Positions 1-8,938 are shown, numbered from the stretch's first letter. The stretch: 64,000 nt of DNA from CAIQQQ01 sp040399685 (GCA_040399685.1 JBBART010000002.1:248001-312000); one strand, 5' to 3'. A program made the numbers and translations. The notes: generated by a model not told the origin, from the sequence alone.

Positions 1-153
1 GTCGCAAACCCGGTGTGCCAGAACGCTTGACGTCGTTACGTAACCCCAAAGTCAAAGGTTGGGGGGCCAGAGGCACGTGCGTTGCTGCGTGATTTCGAGA
101 TAGGACCCCCACCCCCCAAGTGCAAGAGTTTTTTTAAGTCATTTTAAAAATGC
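1..153. other. Left-edge non-coding stretch, no gene recognised
   Basis: I find no convincing reading frame here. The stretch holds TTGGGGGG at 59-66 and its exact complement CCCCCCAA at 112-119, so a hairpin with a loop of about 45 nt is possible. GCACGTGC lies inside that loop. It could be the 3' flank of a gene outside the window. Confidence 0.35.
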
Positions 154-182
154 AAAAGGCCGGGGACATCCCCCGGCCTTTT
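154..182 (-). terminator. Intrinsic terminator of the Bax-inhibitor-like gene
   Basis: A perfect 12-bp stem (AAAAGGCCGGGG at 154-165 with CCCCGGCCTTTT at 171-182) encloses a 5-nt loop. On the minus strand it lies 24 bp beyond the stop codon at 206 and is followed by a T-rich run. The T run on the plus side means it may also work in the other direction. Confidence 0.85.
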
Positions 183-205
183 GTCGCAATCTAACTTTTT
201 ATCAA

Positions 206-976
206 TCAGTTGCTGCGACGGTCGCCCGCGAACTGCAGAAGCAGCATGAACAGGTTGATGAAGTTCAGATACAGGCTCAGCGCGTCATACACGCTGCGCT
301 TGCCCGCTTCTTGCGTGCCGCCAGCCTGGGCAAACTGCACATAGGTGGTCTTGATGCGCTGGGTGTCATACGCGGTCAGGCCCGTGAAGATGACAACGCC
401 GATGGCGCTGATGGCGAACTGCAAGGCGCTGGAGCCAACAAAAATGTTCACCAATCCGGCGAGCACGATGCCGAACAGGCCCATGATGAGAAAGCTGCCC
501 ATCCGCGTCAGGTCCGTGCGGGTGACGTAACCCCAGATGCTCATGGCCGAGAAGGTGCCGGCGGTGATGAAGAACACCCGCACGATGCTTTCGCCGGTGT
601 AGATCTGGAAGATGTTCATCATGCTGGCGCCCATTGCGGCGGCGAAGGCCCAGAAGATCGCCTTGGCCGCAGTGGCCGACAGGCGCTCCACGCCGAAGCT
701 AAGCACCATCACGAAGGCCAGCGGCGCAAACATGCTGATATAGGCGAGCGTGCCGGGAACGTGCACCAAGCCGCCGGGGGTCTGCACCAGCGGGTAGAAC
801 ACATCGCGGAAATACGAATTGCAGGCGAAGGCCACAATGCCGGTCAACAGCAGGCCAGACGACATCCAGTTGTAGACGCGCAGCATATAGGAACGCAGAC
901 CCGCATCGATCGCCGCTGCCGATGAGGCGGCACCGCCGGCGCCGGGGTAGGTCCGAAAGTCGGGGCTATAAGCCAT
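206..976 (-). CDS. Bax inhibitor-1/YccA family membrane protein
   Basis: A 256-residue polytopic inner-membrane protein. After a soluble N-terminus of about 35 residues with the family-typical RVYNWMSSGL segment, roughly seven hydrophobic helices follow. The C-terminal part has the BI-1 signature: a TAYDTQRIKTTY motif with its conserved acidic residue, and a SLYLNFINLFMLLL terminal helix. Family members are linked to calcium leak or pH-sensing channels and, for bacterial YccA, to FtsH inhibition. The substrate here is unknown. The gene is monocistronic and ends at a strong terminator. The ATG at 976 is the only start that keeps the whole N-terminal motif. Confidence 0.93.
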   Translation of the reverse strand: MAYSPDFRTYPGAGGAASSAAAIDAGLRSYMLRVYNWMSSGLLLTGIVAFACNSYFRDVFYPLVQTPGGLVHVPGTLAYISMFAPLAFVMVLSFGVERLSATAAKAIFWAFAAAMGASMMNIFQIYTGESIVRVFFITAGTFSAMSIWGYVTRTDLTRMGSFLIMGLFGIVLAGLVNIFVGSSALQFAISAIGVVIFTGLTAYDTQRIKTTYVQFAQAGGTQEAGKRSVYDALSLYLNFINLFMLLLQFAGDRRSN

Positions 977-1124
977 TGCAGGGTTTCCTTTGACGCAAAG
1001 CGAGCTTGAGTGGGAGGCATAAACCGCCTGCCCGTGCCTTATAATTCATATAAAGGCAGGCCATGTTCAAGCGGTCATCATATTAAACCGCTGAAACAAA
1101 GCAAACTGCGGCAGTATAATTGCC
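977..1124. promoter_or_regulatory. Intergenic region with an imperfect palindrome around a TATAAT-like core
   Basis: This spacer separates the end of the ybbP-like gene from the start of the BI-1-like gene. TGCCTTATA (1036-1044) faces TATAAAGGCA (1050-1059) with one extra base in the right arm, flanked by GCCTGCC and GGCAGGC. The placement fits the control region of the minus-strand BI-1 gene, but I could not fix a -35/-10 pair with good spacing. AGCGGT at 1070-1075 and ACCGCT at 1087-1092 could form a weak terminator for the permease gene. Confidence 0.35.
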
Positions 1125-3614
1125 CTAATCGTTTCGCAGCAATGGCGCGGCTTTGGCCCGCAAGGCGGCCTCTGTGCCAACAAAGCCGAACAAAAGCATC
1201 AGGCTCATGCAGCCCAGAATGGTCAGCGCCAGCGTTCCCGGCAGAAACGCCCAGTCGGTGCGCATGACGTAATGAACCACCCCGAAGCTGGATGCGGTGC
1301 CGATCACAGCCGCGATCACCCCCGCCACCACACCCAGAATACCGAATTCCACCAGCCATGCGGCGCGGATCTGCCGGCGGGTGGCACCGAGGCTTTTCAG
1401 GATGACCGCCTCGCCAATCCGCCGCCTTTGCCCAGATGCGACAGCGCCGCCCAGCACCAGCGTGCCCGAGATGAGCGTGAGCGAGCCGGTTGCGGCCAAG
1501 GCCGCGCCCAATTGGCCAAATATCTCGCTCACCGCCGCCAGCACGTCCGCCACCCGAATGCCGGACACGTTGGGCAGCGCGTCCGTCACCGCGCGCAGCA
1601 GGCGGGCCTGCGAGCTATCGGTGGCCCGGACGGTGGCGATATGGGTGTGTGGCGCCTTCTCCAGCAGGCCGGGGGAGGCAACCATGGTGAAGTTGATGCC
1701 CATCGTGCGCCAGGCGATGTCGCGCAGGTTGCGCACCTGCAGGTCGATATCCCGGCCCAGCACATTGACGCGGATGACATCGCCGATCTTGACGCCCCAG
1801 CCGCGCGCCAGATTGGCGTCAAACGACACCAGCGGCGGGCCGGCATAGTCTTGCGGCCACCAATCGCCCTCCACCAGCCGGGCGCCTTCGGGCGCGACGG
1901 TGGCATAGGTCAGTCCGCGATCGCCGCGCAGCGCCCAGGCGGTGTCTGGCGTGGCGGCCACCTTGTCCACCGGCACGCCGGCCACGGCCACAATGCGGGC
2001 GCGCAGGCTCGGCACCTCGGCCATGCTGATCACCCCCGGTTCGGCGGCGAGCACCTCGCGAAAGCGGTCCATCTGGTTGTTCTGGATGTCGACGAAGAAA
2101 AAGCTCGGTGCGTTGGCCGGAAGCTGCTCGCCCACCTGGCGCTGCACGTTGCCCTGGATCAGCGCCACGGCGGCCAGTGTGGACAGGCCGAGGCCGACCG
2201 AGACCAGCATCAGCGGCGTGGACGTGCCGGGCCGATACAGATTGCCGAGCCCCAGCCGCGCCCAGGGGCGGCCCTGGATCTTGATCCGCGATGCCACGCG
2301 CATCAACGCCCAGCCACCGACGCGAAACAGCCCCAGCGTGGCCAATGCGGCCGCACAGAAGCCGGCAGCGAACTTCCATTCCGTCGCCGTTGCGACCGTC
2401 AGGCCGATCAGGCTGCCCACCAGCAGGATGGTGGCGGCCACCAGCCAGGGCGGCGGCGGCGTCCGATCGGGCATGATGGCGTCCCGGAACAAGGCCCCGC
2501 CGGAAATGCTCATCGCCCGCGCCAGCGGCCACAGCGCGAAGCTGGCGGCGGTCAACAGCCCATAGGCGGCGGCCAGGGCCAGCGGCCGCAGGAAAAAGCC
2601 CGAAACCGGCGGCACCGGCAGGATGTTGCCCAGCAGCGATGCGGCGGCGATGGGCAGCAATCCGCCCAGCAGCAACCCCACGCCAATCCCCGCCGCCGAC
2701 AGCGCCGCCACCTGCAGCGCACAGGTGGCGAACACGAGGCCGGGGGAGGCGCCGAGGCAGCGCAAGGTGGCGATGCTGCGGGCGCGGGACGCAAGCCAGG
2801 CGCGCACGCCGTTGGCCACGCCGATGCCGCCGACCAGCAGCGAGGTCAGGCCCACCAGCGTCATGAACAGGCTGGTGCGTTCCAGGAACTGGGTCACGCT
2901 GGGGACGGCGTTGCTGCGGTCGCGGATGCGCCAGCCGGTGTCCGGGAAGGCCTTTCGCAGAGTGGCGATCTCGCCCGCGATGTCGGTGCCGGGCGGGAAG
3001 GCGGCGCGCAACTGGTGTTCCACGATGGCGCCTGGCTGCACCAGTCCGGTGGCCGGCAGATCGTCCAGCCGCATCAGCACGCGGGGGCCGAGAAGAGAGG
3101 GGTTCGAGACGCGGTCCGGCTCCTGGACGATCGCCGACGCCAGCGTGGTTGCGGCGCGGCCGATATGCACGATGTCACCGGGTTTCACACCCAGCCGGTC
3201 CAGCACCAGCTGTTCCGCCGCCACGGTATGGGGCGCCAGCGCGGAGGCGGGGGCGAATTTGGCCTCCCCGATCAGCGGCCAGGCTTGGTCGACGGCCTTC
3301 AACTCCACCAGCATCCGCTCGCCGGAGGGAGCCACGATCATCGATCGCATCGTGACCACGTTTGAAACCCGCGCGCCGCGCTGGCGCAGCAAATCCCGCA
3401 GGCTGTCCGGCAAGTCCTGAAAGCCGCCCTGCACGCTGATGTCGCCGCCGAGGATGCGGGCGCCATCGGCCGCCAGCCCGCGGTCGATGCCCTCGCGCAG
3501 GCTGCCGACGCCGGCGATGGCGGCCACACCCAGAGCAAGGCAGGCGAGCACGATCCGCAGGCCGCGCACGCCCCCGCGCAACTCGCGCCGCGCCAGGACA
3601 AAGGCCATCCTCAT
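1125..3614 (-). CDS. ybbP: FtsX-like ABC transporter permease (YbbP type)
   Basis: An 829-residue membrane component of a type VII (MacB/LolCDE-like) ABC system. The N-terminal helix in ALACLALGVAAIAGVGSL is followed by a large extracytoplasmic domain, a central group of helices (about residues 250-440), a second periplasmic domain and a C-terminal FtsX bundle (LISGTLVLGGAVASGQRRRIGEAVILKSLGATRRQI). The start was placed at the ATG at 3614, which overlaps the ATPase stop as ATGA; an in-frame upstream ATG at 3656 lies inside the ATPase gene. In E. coli, ybbA-ybbP lies next to tesA as here, and the products are proposed to act with TesA on lipid or hydrophobic substrates. That link is known from the family, and I infer it here from order. 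Confidence 0.92.
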   Translation of the reverse strand: MRMAFVLARRELRGGVRGLRIVLACLALGVAAIAGVGSLREGIDRGLAADGARILGGDISVQGGFQDLPDSLRDLLRQRGARVSNVVTMRSMIVAPSGERMLVELKAVDQAWPLIGEAKFAPASALAPHTVAAEQLVLDRLGVKPGDIVHIGRAATTLASAIVQEPDRVSNPSLLGPRVLMRLDDLPATGLVQPGAIVEHQLRAAFPPGTDIAGEIATLRKAFPDTGWRIRDRSNAVPSVTQFLERTSLFMTLVGLTSLLVGGIGVANGVRAWLASRARSIATLRCLGASPGLVFATCALQVAALSAAGIGVGLLLGGLLPIAAASLLGNILPVPPVSGFFLRPLALAAAYGLLTAASFALWPLARAMSISGGALFRDAIMPDRTPPPPWLVAATILLVGSLIGLTVATATEWKFAAGFCAAALATLGLFRVGGWALMRVASRIKIQGRPWARLGLGNLYRPGTSTPLMLVSVGLGLSTLAAVALIQGNVQRQVGEQLPANAPSFFFVDIQNNQMDRFREVLAAEPGVISMAEVPSLRARIVAVAGVPVDKVAATPDTAWALRGDRGLTYATVAPEGARLVEGDWWPQDYAGPPLVSFDANLARGWGVKIGDVIRVNVLGRDIDLQVRNLRDIAWRTMGINFTMVASPGLLEKAPHTHIATVRATDSSQARLLRAVTDALPNVSGIRVADVLAAVSEIFGQLGAALAATGSLTLISGTLVLGGAVASGQRRRIGEAVILKSLGATRRQIRAAWLVEFGILGVVAGVIAAVIGTASSFGVVHYVMRTDWAFLPGTLALTILGCMSLMLLFGFVGTEAALRAKAAPLLRND

Positions 3615-4327
3615 GGCATGATCTTTCCGTCGGCGATGGCAATCGTGCGGTCGCACCGGTCAGCCAGCAACGGGTCGTGAGTGATCAGCATCAGCGTGGT
3701 GCCGTATTCGGCGCGCAGGCCGAACAGCAGGTCCATCACCGCCTCGCCGGTGGCGCGGTCCAGATTGCCGGTCGGCTCGTCGGCCAGCAGCAGACGGGGG
3801 CGGGCGGCGAAGGCGCGGGCCAAGGCCACGCGCTGTTGCTCACCGCCGGACAGCATACCCGGCAGATGCGAAAGCCGGTGGCCGAGACCCACGGCGCGCA
3901 GGCTGGCCTTGGCGCGCGCCATGGCGTCCGCGGCGCCCGCCAACTCCAGCGGAATTGCCACGTTTTCCAGCGCGGTCATGCTGCCGATCAGATGAAACGC
4001 CTGGAATACAATGCCCACGTCGCGTCGGCGCATGGCCGACAATGCGTCCTCGGATAGGCTGGTCACTTCCTGGCCGCCGAGCCGTACCGAGCCTGAGCTG
4101 GCGCGTTCGAGTCCGGCCAACACCATCAGCAGGCTGGTCTTGCCCGAGCCGGAAGGGCCGACCACACCGATGGCCTCGCCTTCGTCGATCACGAGGTCGA
4201 TGCCGCGCAATATGTTGACCGGGCCGGCCGTGGAAGGCACGGTCAGGGTCAGATCATGCACCTCGATCAGCGTTGTGCGCTGTTCGTTCGGTGCGATTGT
4301 GGCCGAAGGCGGGGTGAATACGTCCAT
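3611..4327 (-). CDS. ybbA: ABC transporter ATP-binding protein (YbbA type)
   Basis: A 238-residue LolD/MacB-type ATPase. Walker A is GPSGSGKT (residues 57-64), the signature is LSGGEQQRVALARA, Walker B is LLLADEPT, and a switch histidine lies in LMLITHD. It energises the adjacent FtsX-like permease, whose ATG overlaps this stop codon. The start ATG at 4327 was preferred over an upstream ATG at 4417, because the extra residues would run antisense through the tesA signal sequence and match no family member. Its start codon overlaps the divergent tesA start codon within the same CATG tetranucleotide. Confidence 0.93.
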   Translation of the reverse strand: MDVFTPPSATIAPNEQRTTLIEVHDLTLTVPSTAGPVNILRGIDLVIDEGEAIGVVGPSGSGKTSLLMVLAGLERASSGSVRLGGQEVTSLSEDALSAMRRRDVGIVFQAFHLIGSMTALENVAIPLELAGAADAMARAKASLRAVGLGHRLSHLPGMLSGGEQQRVALARAFAARPRLLLADEPTGNLDRATGEAVMDLLFGLRAEYGTTLMLITHDPLLADRCDRTIAIADGKIMP

Positions 4328-4979
4328 GATCAATCGATATGGCCTGTCTGCCGGGTTGCGCAAAGCAGCCTGGAGCCTGTGTTGCCTTCTTTTCATGAAC
4401 CTTTTGGTGTCTGGCACAGCAATGGCCGCCCAGCCGCGCCTGCTGGTGCTGGGCGATTCGCTTGCCGCCGGCTATGGGCTGGCGCGGTCGGACGGCTTTC
4501 AAGCCCGGCTGGCGGCTGCGTTCCCCGGAATCACGATCATCGATGCCGCCGTCTCTGGCGACACCACGGCGGGCGGATTGTCGCGGCTGGACTGGGCGCT
4601 GGCCGATGGCGCCGACGTGGCGCTGGTGGAACTCGGCGGCAATGACGGGCTGCGCGGCCTGGACCCACGCACCACGGAAGCCAGCCTGACGGCGATTCTG
4701 GACGCGTTGCAGGCGCGGAAGGTCCCGGTGCTGCTGTCGGGCATGTATGCGCCGCCCAATCTTGGTGAGGCCTATCAGGCCGAATTCCGGGCGGTGTTCG
4801 ACAAGCTCGGCGCCCGGCCTGGGGTGATCTACGACCCGTTCTTCCTCGAAGGCGTGGCCGGCGACCCGGCTTTGAATCAGGCGGACCGCATTCATCCCAA
4901 CCCGGTGGGCGTCAATCGCGTGGTGGCGCGGATAACCCCCAGGGTGACCGAGCTTCTGGCGCGGATTCCGCCTAAATGA
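4326..4979 (+). CDS. tesA: Periplasmic GDSL esterase/lysophospholipase (TesA type)
   Basis: A 217-residue secreted SGNH hydrolase. A signal peptide with basic residues (GLRKAAW) and a hydrophobic core ends near GTAMAA, about residues 34-36. Block I is LVLGDSLAAGYGL with the nucleophilic Ser. The block II glycine lies in SGDTTAGG, the block III Asn in GGNDGL, and the Asp/His pair in ADRIHPN. It cleaves acyl-CoA, lysophospholipid or ester bonds in the periplasm. The start at 4326 was chosen because a later ATG at 4395 would remove the basic n-region. The divergent ybbAP neighbours match the E. coli arrangement. Confidence 0.93.
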   Translation: MINRYGLSAGLRKAAWSLCCLLFMNLLVSGTAMAAQPRLLVLGDSLAAGYGLARSDGFQARLAAAFPGITIIDAAVSGDTTAGGLSRLDWALADGADVALVELGGNDGLRGLDPRTTEASLTAILDALQARKVPVLLSGMYAPPNLGEAYQAEFRAVFDKLGARPGVIYDPFFLEGVAGDPALNQADRIHPNPVGVNRVVARITPRVTELLARIPPK

Positions 4980-5509
4980 GACTGTTCGTGGGGCTGGATC
5001 TGCCCTGGGAACTGCGCCAACGCCTGGTGGGCCTGTTCGGTTCGCTGCCCGGTGCGCGATGGCTGCCGCCGGAGAACCTTCATCTGACGCTGCGCTTCCT
5101 GGGCGAGGTGCAGCCGAATCAGGCCGAAGATATCGACCTCGCCTTGGGCGCCATGCGTGGCAAGCGGGTGCAGCTTTCAATCAGCGGCGTCGGCACCGTC
5201 AATCGTGCAGGGCGGGAAGTGGCGCTATGGGCCGGGGTGGAGCGCAATCCGGCGTTGGAGCATCTCCAGGCCAAGATCGAGACGGTGGTCCAACGCGCCG
5301 GTCTGGCGCCCGAAAAACGGCGATTTCTGCCGCACATCACCCTGGCCCGATTGGACGGCGTGATGGAGGCCAAGCTGGCGGCTTATATGCAGGCGAACAA
5401 TCTGGTCCGCGCCGGTCCGTTTGAAATGGACCATTTCACCCTGTTCAGCTCGCAACTCGGTAAGGAAGCCTCGGTCTACACCGCTGAGGTCGACTACCCG
5501 CTACAATGA
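4976..5509 (+). CDS. thpR: RNA 2',3'-cyclic phosphodiesterase
   Basis: A 177-residue 2H phosphoesterase, the usual length for ThpR/LigT. Two HxT motifs form the active site: HLT at residues 36-38 in NLHLTLRFLG, and HIT around residue 121 in FLPHITLARL. It opens 2',3'-cyclic phosphates on RNA ends, and family members can also join tRNA halves in vitro. The start overlaps the tesA stop (ATGA), so the two genes are probably translated together, although no functional link is obvious. Confidence 0.93.
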   Translation: MRLFVGLDLPWELRQRLVGLFGSLPGARWLPPENLHLTLRFLGEVQPNQAEDIDLALGAMRGKRVQLSISGVGTVNRAGREVALWAGVERNPALEHLQAKIETVVQRAGLAPEKRRFLPHITLARLDGVMEAKLAAYMQANNLVRAGPFEMDHFTLFSSQLGKEASVYTAEVDYPLQ

Positions 5510-5609
5510 GCGCCACGCCTGATCTGGTGGCGGCGCACGGCAACACCGCGTAACGGTATGTGATGCTGTTCGCGTTGAAGCGGGCGGCTTGCCATGCTAG
5601 GCCCGCGAG

Positions 5610-6068
5610 ATGTCACAGCCCCCTCTGCCGCGCGTGGTCATTCTGAATGGCCCGAACATGAACATGCTTGGCCTTCGGCAGCCCAAGCTGTACGGCCCTG
5701 CCACGCTGGACGACGTGGAGGCCATGTGCGCCGAAACCGCCGGCCAATTGGGGTTGGACATTGATTTCCGCCAGACGAACGGCGAGGGCGAGCTGATTTC
5801 CTGGGTGCAGGAATGTCGCGGCCGGGCAGCCGGGATTGTGATCAATCCGGCCGGCTACACCACAACGTCGATTGCCTTGATGGATGCGCTGCTGGCCTGC
5901 GAACTGCCAGTGATTGAAGTGCACATCACCAACATTCACCGGCGGGAGGAATTCCGCCAACATAGCTATGTGTCAAAAGCGGCCCTGGGCGTTATTGCCG
6001 GGCTGGGCGTGGGCGGTTACAGGCTCGCGCTGATGGCCATGGCAGAATTTCTGGAGGACCAGGCGTGA
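5610..6068 (+). CDS. aroQ: Type II 3-dehydroquinate dehydratase
   Basis: A 152-residue dodecameric-type enzyme of the shikimate pathway that converts 3-dehydroquinate to 3-dehydroshikimate. It carries the NGPNMNMLGLRQPKLYG entry with the catalytic Arg/Tyr lid, the NPAGYTTTSIAL segment, and EVHITNIHRREEFRQHS with the catalytic His and substrate-binding Arg. It is translationally coupled to accB (GTGA overlap at 6065), the usual alphaproteobacterial aroQ-accB-accC operon. About 100 bp upstream are free of genes and should contain the operon promoter, but I could not assign one. Confidence 0.96.
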   Translation: MSQPPLPRVVILNGPNMNMLGLRQPKLYGPATLDDVEAMCAETAGQLGLDIDFRQTNGEGELISWVQECRGRAAGIVINPAGYTTTSIALMDALLACELPVIEVHITNIHRREEFRQHSYVSKAALGVIAGLGVGGYRLALMAMAEFLEDQA

Positions 6069-6535
6069 GCACCCAATTCGACCCCGAGGCCGTGCGCAAG
6101 CTGGCCAATATCCTTGTCGACACCGGCCTCACCGAGATCGAGATCGAAGGCAAGGAAGGCCGCATCCGCGTGGTTCGCGCGCCGGCCCCTGTGTTCGCGG
6201 CCCCCGCCGTCACCGCGCCGGTGTTCGCCCCGGCAGCCTCGACCGCAGCCCCCGCCGCGTCCGTGGCAGTGGCCGCGGCCCCCGAGGATCTGGCGCATCA
6301 CCCCGGCGCCGTGCTCAGCCCGATGGTGGGCGTGGCCTATCTGGCGCCCGAGCCGGGTTCGGCTCCGTTCATCACGGTGGGCCAGAGCGTGGCCGTAGGG
6401 CAGACCTTGCTGCTGATCGAGGCGATGAAGACCTTCAATCAGATCAAGGCCCCCAAATCCGGCATCATCACCCGCATTCTCGTCAGCCCCGGCAGCCCCG
6501 TCGAATACGGCGAGCCGCTGTTGATTGTGGAATAA
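6065..6535 (+). CDS. accB: Biotin carboxyl carrier protein of acetyl-CoA carboxylase
   Basis: A 156-residue carrier subunit. An N-terminal helical domain (residues 1-40) is followed by an Ala/Pro-rich flexible linker (about 45-75) and a C-terminal biotinyl domain. The biotinylated lysine is Lys122 in EAMKTFNQ, with the usual Met before it. It presents carboxybiotin to the AccC and AccAD active sites in the first step of fatty acid synthesis. The GTG start overlaps the aroQ stop codon. Confidence 0.96.
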   Translation: MSTQFDPEAVRKLANILVDTGLTEIEIEGKEGRIRVVRAPAPVFAAPAVTAPVFAPAASTAAPAASVAVAAAPEDLAHHPGAVLSPMVGVAYLAPEPGSAPFITVGQSVAVGQTLLLIEAMKTFNQIKAPKSGIITRILVSPGSPVEYGEPLLIVE

Positions 6536-6542
6536 CCGGCGC

Positions 6543-7913
6543 GTGACCAGTCGTCCGGCTGCCCCCCTGTTCCAGAAGGTTCTGATCGCCAATCGTGGCG
6601 AGATTGCGCTGCGCATCCAGCGTGCGTGCCGCGAGCTGGGTATTCGCACCGTGGCTGTGCATTCCACCGCCGACGCCCAGGCGATGCATGTGCGCCTGGC
6701 CGATGAAAGCGTCTGCATCGGGCCGCCCTCGGCGCGCGACAGCTATCTGAACGTGCCGGCCATCTTGTCTGCGGCCGCCGTGACGGGCGCGGATGCGATT
6801 CATCCCGGCTACGGCTTTCTGTCGGAAAACGCCGATTTCGCCGAAATGGTGGAAGCGCATGGCCTCACTTTCATCGGGCCATCCCCTGCGCATATCCGCA
6901 TGATGGGCGACAAGATTGCCGCCAAGACCGCCATGGCCTCGCTCGGCGTGCCGCTGGTGCCGGGCTCTGCCGGCGAAGTGACCACGCTGGAAGAAGCCCG
7001 CGAAGTGGCGGACCGGATTATGTATCCGGTATTGATCAAGGCCGCCGCCGGTGGTGGCGGGCGCGGCATGAAGGTGGCGCATTCGGCCGACGAGCTTGAG
7101 GAAGCCTGGCGCGTCGCCCGCACCGAGGCGCGGACGGCGTTCGGCAACGATGCCGTCTATATGGAAAAATACCTCGACCGGCCGCGCCACATCGAAATGC
7201 AGGTGATGGCCGATTCGTTCGGCAACGTGGTGCATTTTGGCGAGCGTGATTGTTCCTTGCAGCGCCGCCACCAGAAATTGCTCGAAGAGGCCGGCTCCCC
7301 GGCGCTGACGGCGGCCGAGCGCGATGCGCTGGGCGAAACCGTCACCACCGGCCTGTCCAAGCTCGGCTATCGCAACGCCGGCACGCTGGAATTCCTCTAT
7401 CAGGACGGCCAGTTCTCGTTCATCGAAATGAACACCCGCCTGCAGGTGGAGCATCCGGTGACGGAGATGGTCTGCGGTGTGGATCTCGTGCGCGAGCAGA
7501 TCCGCATCGCGGCCGGGCAGGCGCTGGGTTACACGCAGAAGGACGTCACCTTCTCCGGCCATGCCATCGAGTGCCGCATCACCGCCGAGGATTCGGAGAC
7601 GTTCATGCCGACGCCGGGCCTGGTCAGCGTGTTTCACGCTCCGGGCGGCCTGGGTGTGCGCGTCGATTCGGCACTGTATGCCGGCTATGTGGTGCCGCCG
7701 TATTACGACAGCCTTGTGGCGAAACTGATTGTGCATGCGCCAACCCGCCCTGAAGCCATCGCCCGCATGAGCCGGGCGCTGGCGGAGTTCGCGGTGGTGG
7801 GCATCAAGACCACCATTCCGCTGCACCAGCGGATTGTGGAGGACCCTGAATTCCAGAAGGGCGACTACACGATCCATTGGCTGGAGCAATTTGTGGAACG
7901 CGGTCGGGGTTAG
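6543..7913 (+). CDS. accC: Biotin carboxylase subunit of acetyl-CoA carboxylase
   Basis: A protein of about 456 residues (E. coli AccC has 449) with the three biotin-carboxylase domains. The N-terminal KVLIANRGEIALRI motif opens the PreATP-grasp domain. ATP-grasp follows with the AAAGGGGRGMK loop and the HFGERDCSLQRRHQK and EMNTRLQVEHPVTE active-site strings. The C-terminal domain includes ECRITAED. It carboxylates biotin on AccB using ATP and bicarbonate. The likely start is GTG 6543, 7 bp after the accB stop; a TTG at 6525 inside accB is the alternative. The gene ends at the first of three convergent-terminator repeats. Confidence 0.95.
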   Translation: MTSRPAAPLFQKVLIANRGEIALRIQRACRELGIRTVAVHSTADAQAMHVRLADESVCIGPPSARDSYLNVPAILSAAAVTGADAIHPGYGFLSENADFAEMVEAHGLTFIGPSPAHIRMMGDKIAAKTAMASLGVPLVPGSAGEVTTLEEAREVADRIMYPVLIKAAAGGGGRGMKVAHSADELEEAWRVARTEARTAFGNDAVYMEKYLDRPRHIEMQVMADSFGNVVHFGERDCSLQRRHQKLLEEAGSPALTAAERDALGETVTTGLSKLGYRNAGTLEFLYQDGQFSFIEMNTRLQVEHPVTEMVCGVDLVREQIRIAAGQALGYTQKDVTFSGHAIECRITAEDSETFMPTPGLVSVFHAPGGLGVRVDSALYAGYVVPPYYDSLVAKLIVHAPTRPEAIARMSRALAEFAVVGIKTTIPLHQRIVEDPEFQKGDYTIHWLEQFVERGRG

Positions 7914-7926
7914 AAGGTATCAAGCA

Positions 7927-8053
7927 GAAAGCCTTTTGTCTGAAGGAAAAGAAGTAAAAAAACGTCATTCAACAAGCCGTGGTGCATCACATTTCCCCGC
8001 CACGCACCCTCATGAATTACGTTTTACGGTTCTTTTTCTCAAAAAAGAACCGG
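7927..8053. repeat. Three-part palindromic intergenic repeat, copy 1 (accC / SDR convergent gap)
   Basis: Part A is a degenerate T/A-rich hairpin. The middle palindrome has outer arms GTAAAA..ACGT (from 7954) and ACGTTTTAC (8019-8027) and an inner GGTGC/GCACC pair. Part B is the hairpin CGGTTCTTTTT / AAAAAGAACCG at 8027-8052. The arrangement matches copies at 12.7 and 20.3 kb, and all three lie between convergent genes. Each strand reads as stem plus T run, so it probably ends transcription both ways. Confidence 0.8.
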
Positions 8054-8071
8054 CCCTTTTCTCCTGCCTGT

Positions 8072-8881
8072 TCATGCGCTCTTGCCGTCCATCGGCGCCT
8101 TGCCCGGCGGCTTGGCCAACAAAGCCGTCGACCAGCGCGGCGGCAGAGCGCCGATCAGCCGCGCTCCCAGCGCCATCCACCAGGGAAACGCCACCCGCCG
8201 CTGCCCGCGTGCGATCCCGGCCAGAATGATGCCCGCCGCACGGTCGGCATCCATCAGCCCAGGCATTGGAAAGCGATTTCCGGCGGTCATGCTGGTGCGG
8301 ACATACCCGGGGCAGACGCTGGTCATGATCACGCCGTGATTGCCGGCGGTGTGGGCGGTGGCGACGGTCCAGCGGTCCAGTGCCGTCTTGGCGGCGCAAT
8401 AGGTCGCAGCGCCCGGCGCCGGCACGAAGGCCGCAATGGAAGCGACGGTGGCAATGCGGCCCCGGCATCCGGTGGCGTCCGGCGTTTGCTCCAGCATCGT
8501 TTCCAGCGCGGGCAGGGCGGTGTTCAGCGCGCCGCCCAAATTGGTGGAGAACACGGCGCGCACCTGTGCCGCGGGCTCCGGCCGTCCGTCATCGCTGCCC
8601 GCCCCCATACCGGCATTGGCGATCACCAGATCCAGCCGGCCGCAGCCCTTGATCCAGGTCTCCATCGAATCGGCGTCGCACACATCCAGCACGCGCGCCT
8701 CCACGTCGCAGCCCTTGCTGCGACAGTCGGCCGCCACCGCGTCCAGCCGTGCGGCATCGCGGCCGGACAGATGCAGCCGAACCCCCGGCGCGGCACAGGC
8801 AACCGCCAAGGCGCGGCCGATGCCGGAGGAGGCGCCGGTGATGAGAATGGTGCGAAGCGGGGCAGCGTTGAATTGGTTCAT
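8072..8881 (-). CDS. Short-chain dehydrogenase/reductase family oxidoreductase
   Basis: A 269-residue classical SDR. The nucleotide-binding motif TGASSGIGRALA starts at about residue 16, followed by the VIANAGMG motif and an active site with Ser in VASIAAF and YCAAK about 14 residues later. The residue after strand 2 (SGRDAARLD, a basic residue in place of an acid) suggests NADP(H). The substrate cannot be told. A C-terminal hydrophobic segment (WWMALGARLIGALPPRW) resembles SDRs that attach to membranes. It is divergent from yicC with a 57-bp gap. Confidence 0.88.
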   Translation of the reverse strand: MNQFNAAPLRTILITGASSGIGRALAVACAAPGVRLHLSGRDAARLDAVAADCRSKGCDVEARVLDVCDADSMETWIKGCGRLDLVIANAGMGAGSDDGRPEPAAQVRAVFSTNLGGALNTALPALETMLEQTPDATGCRGRIATVASIAAFVPAPGAATYCAAKTALDRWTVATAHTAGNHGVIMTSVCPGYVRTSMTAGNRFPMPGLMDADRAAGIILAGIARGQRRVAFPWWMALGARLIGALPPRWSTALLAKPPGKAPMDGKSA

Positions 8882-8938
8882 GTTCGCAACCTAGCGTGCG
8901 GCTGCTAGGAAACGCTCGGGCCGGTGGAGAAAATTTTC

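Noticed and set aside
1272..3365. A 697-residue open frame on the plus strand
   Set aside because: It is the antisense of the ybbP-type gene. It is rich in His, Gln, Gly and Ala with no family features, as expected of a shadow of GC-rich coding DNA.
5510..5609. Promoter TTGAAG with a TAGGCC -10 before aroQ
   Set aside because: The -10 element fits poorly, so I could not assign it, although a promoter is expected here.
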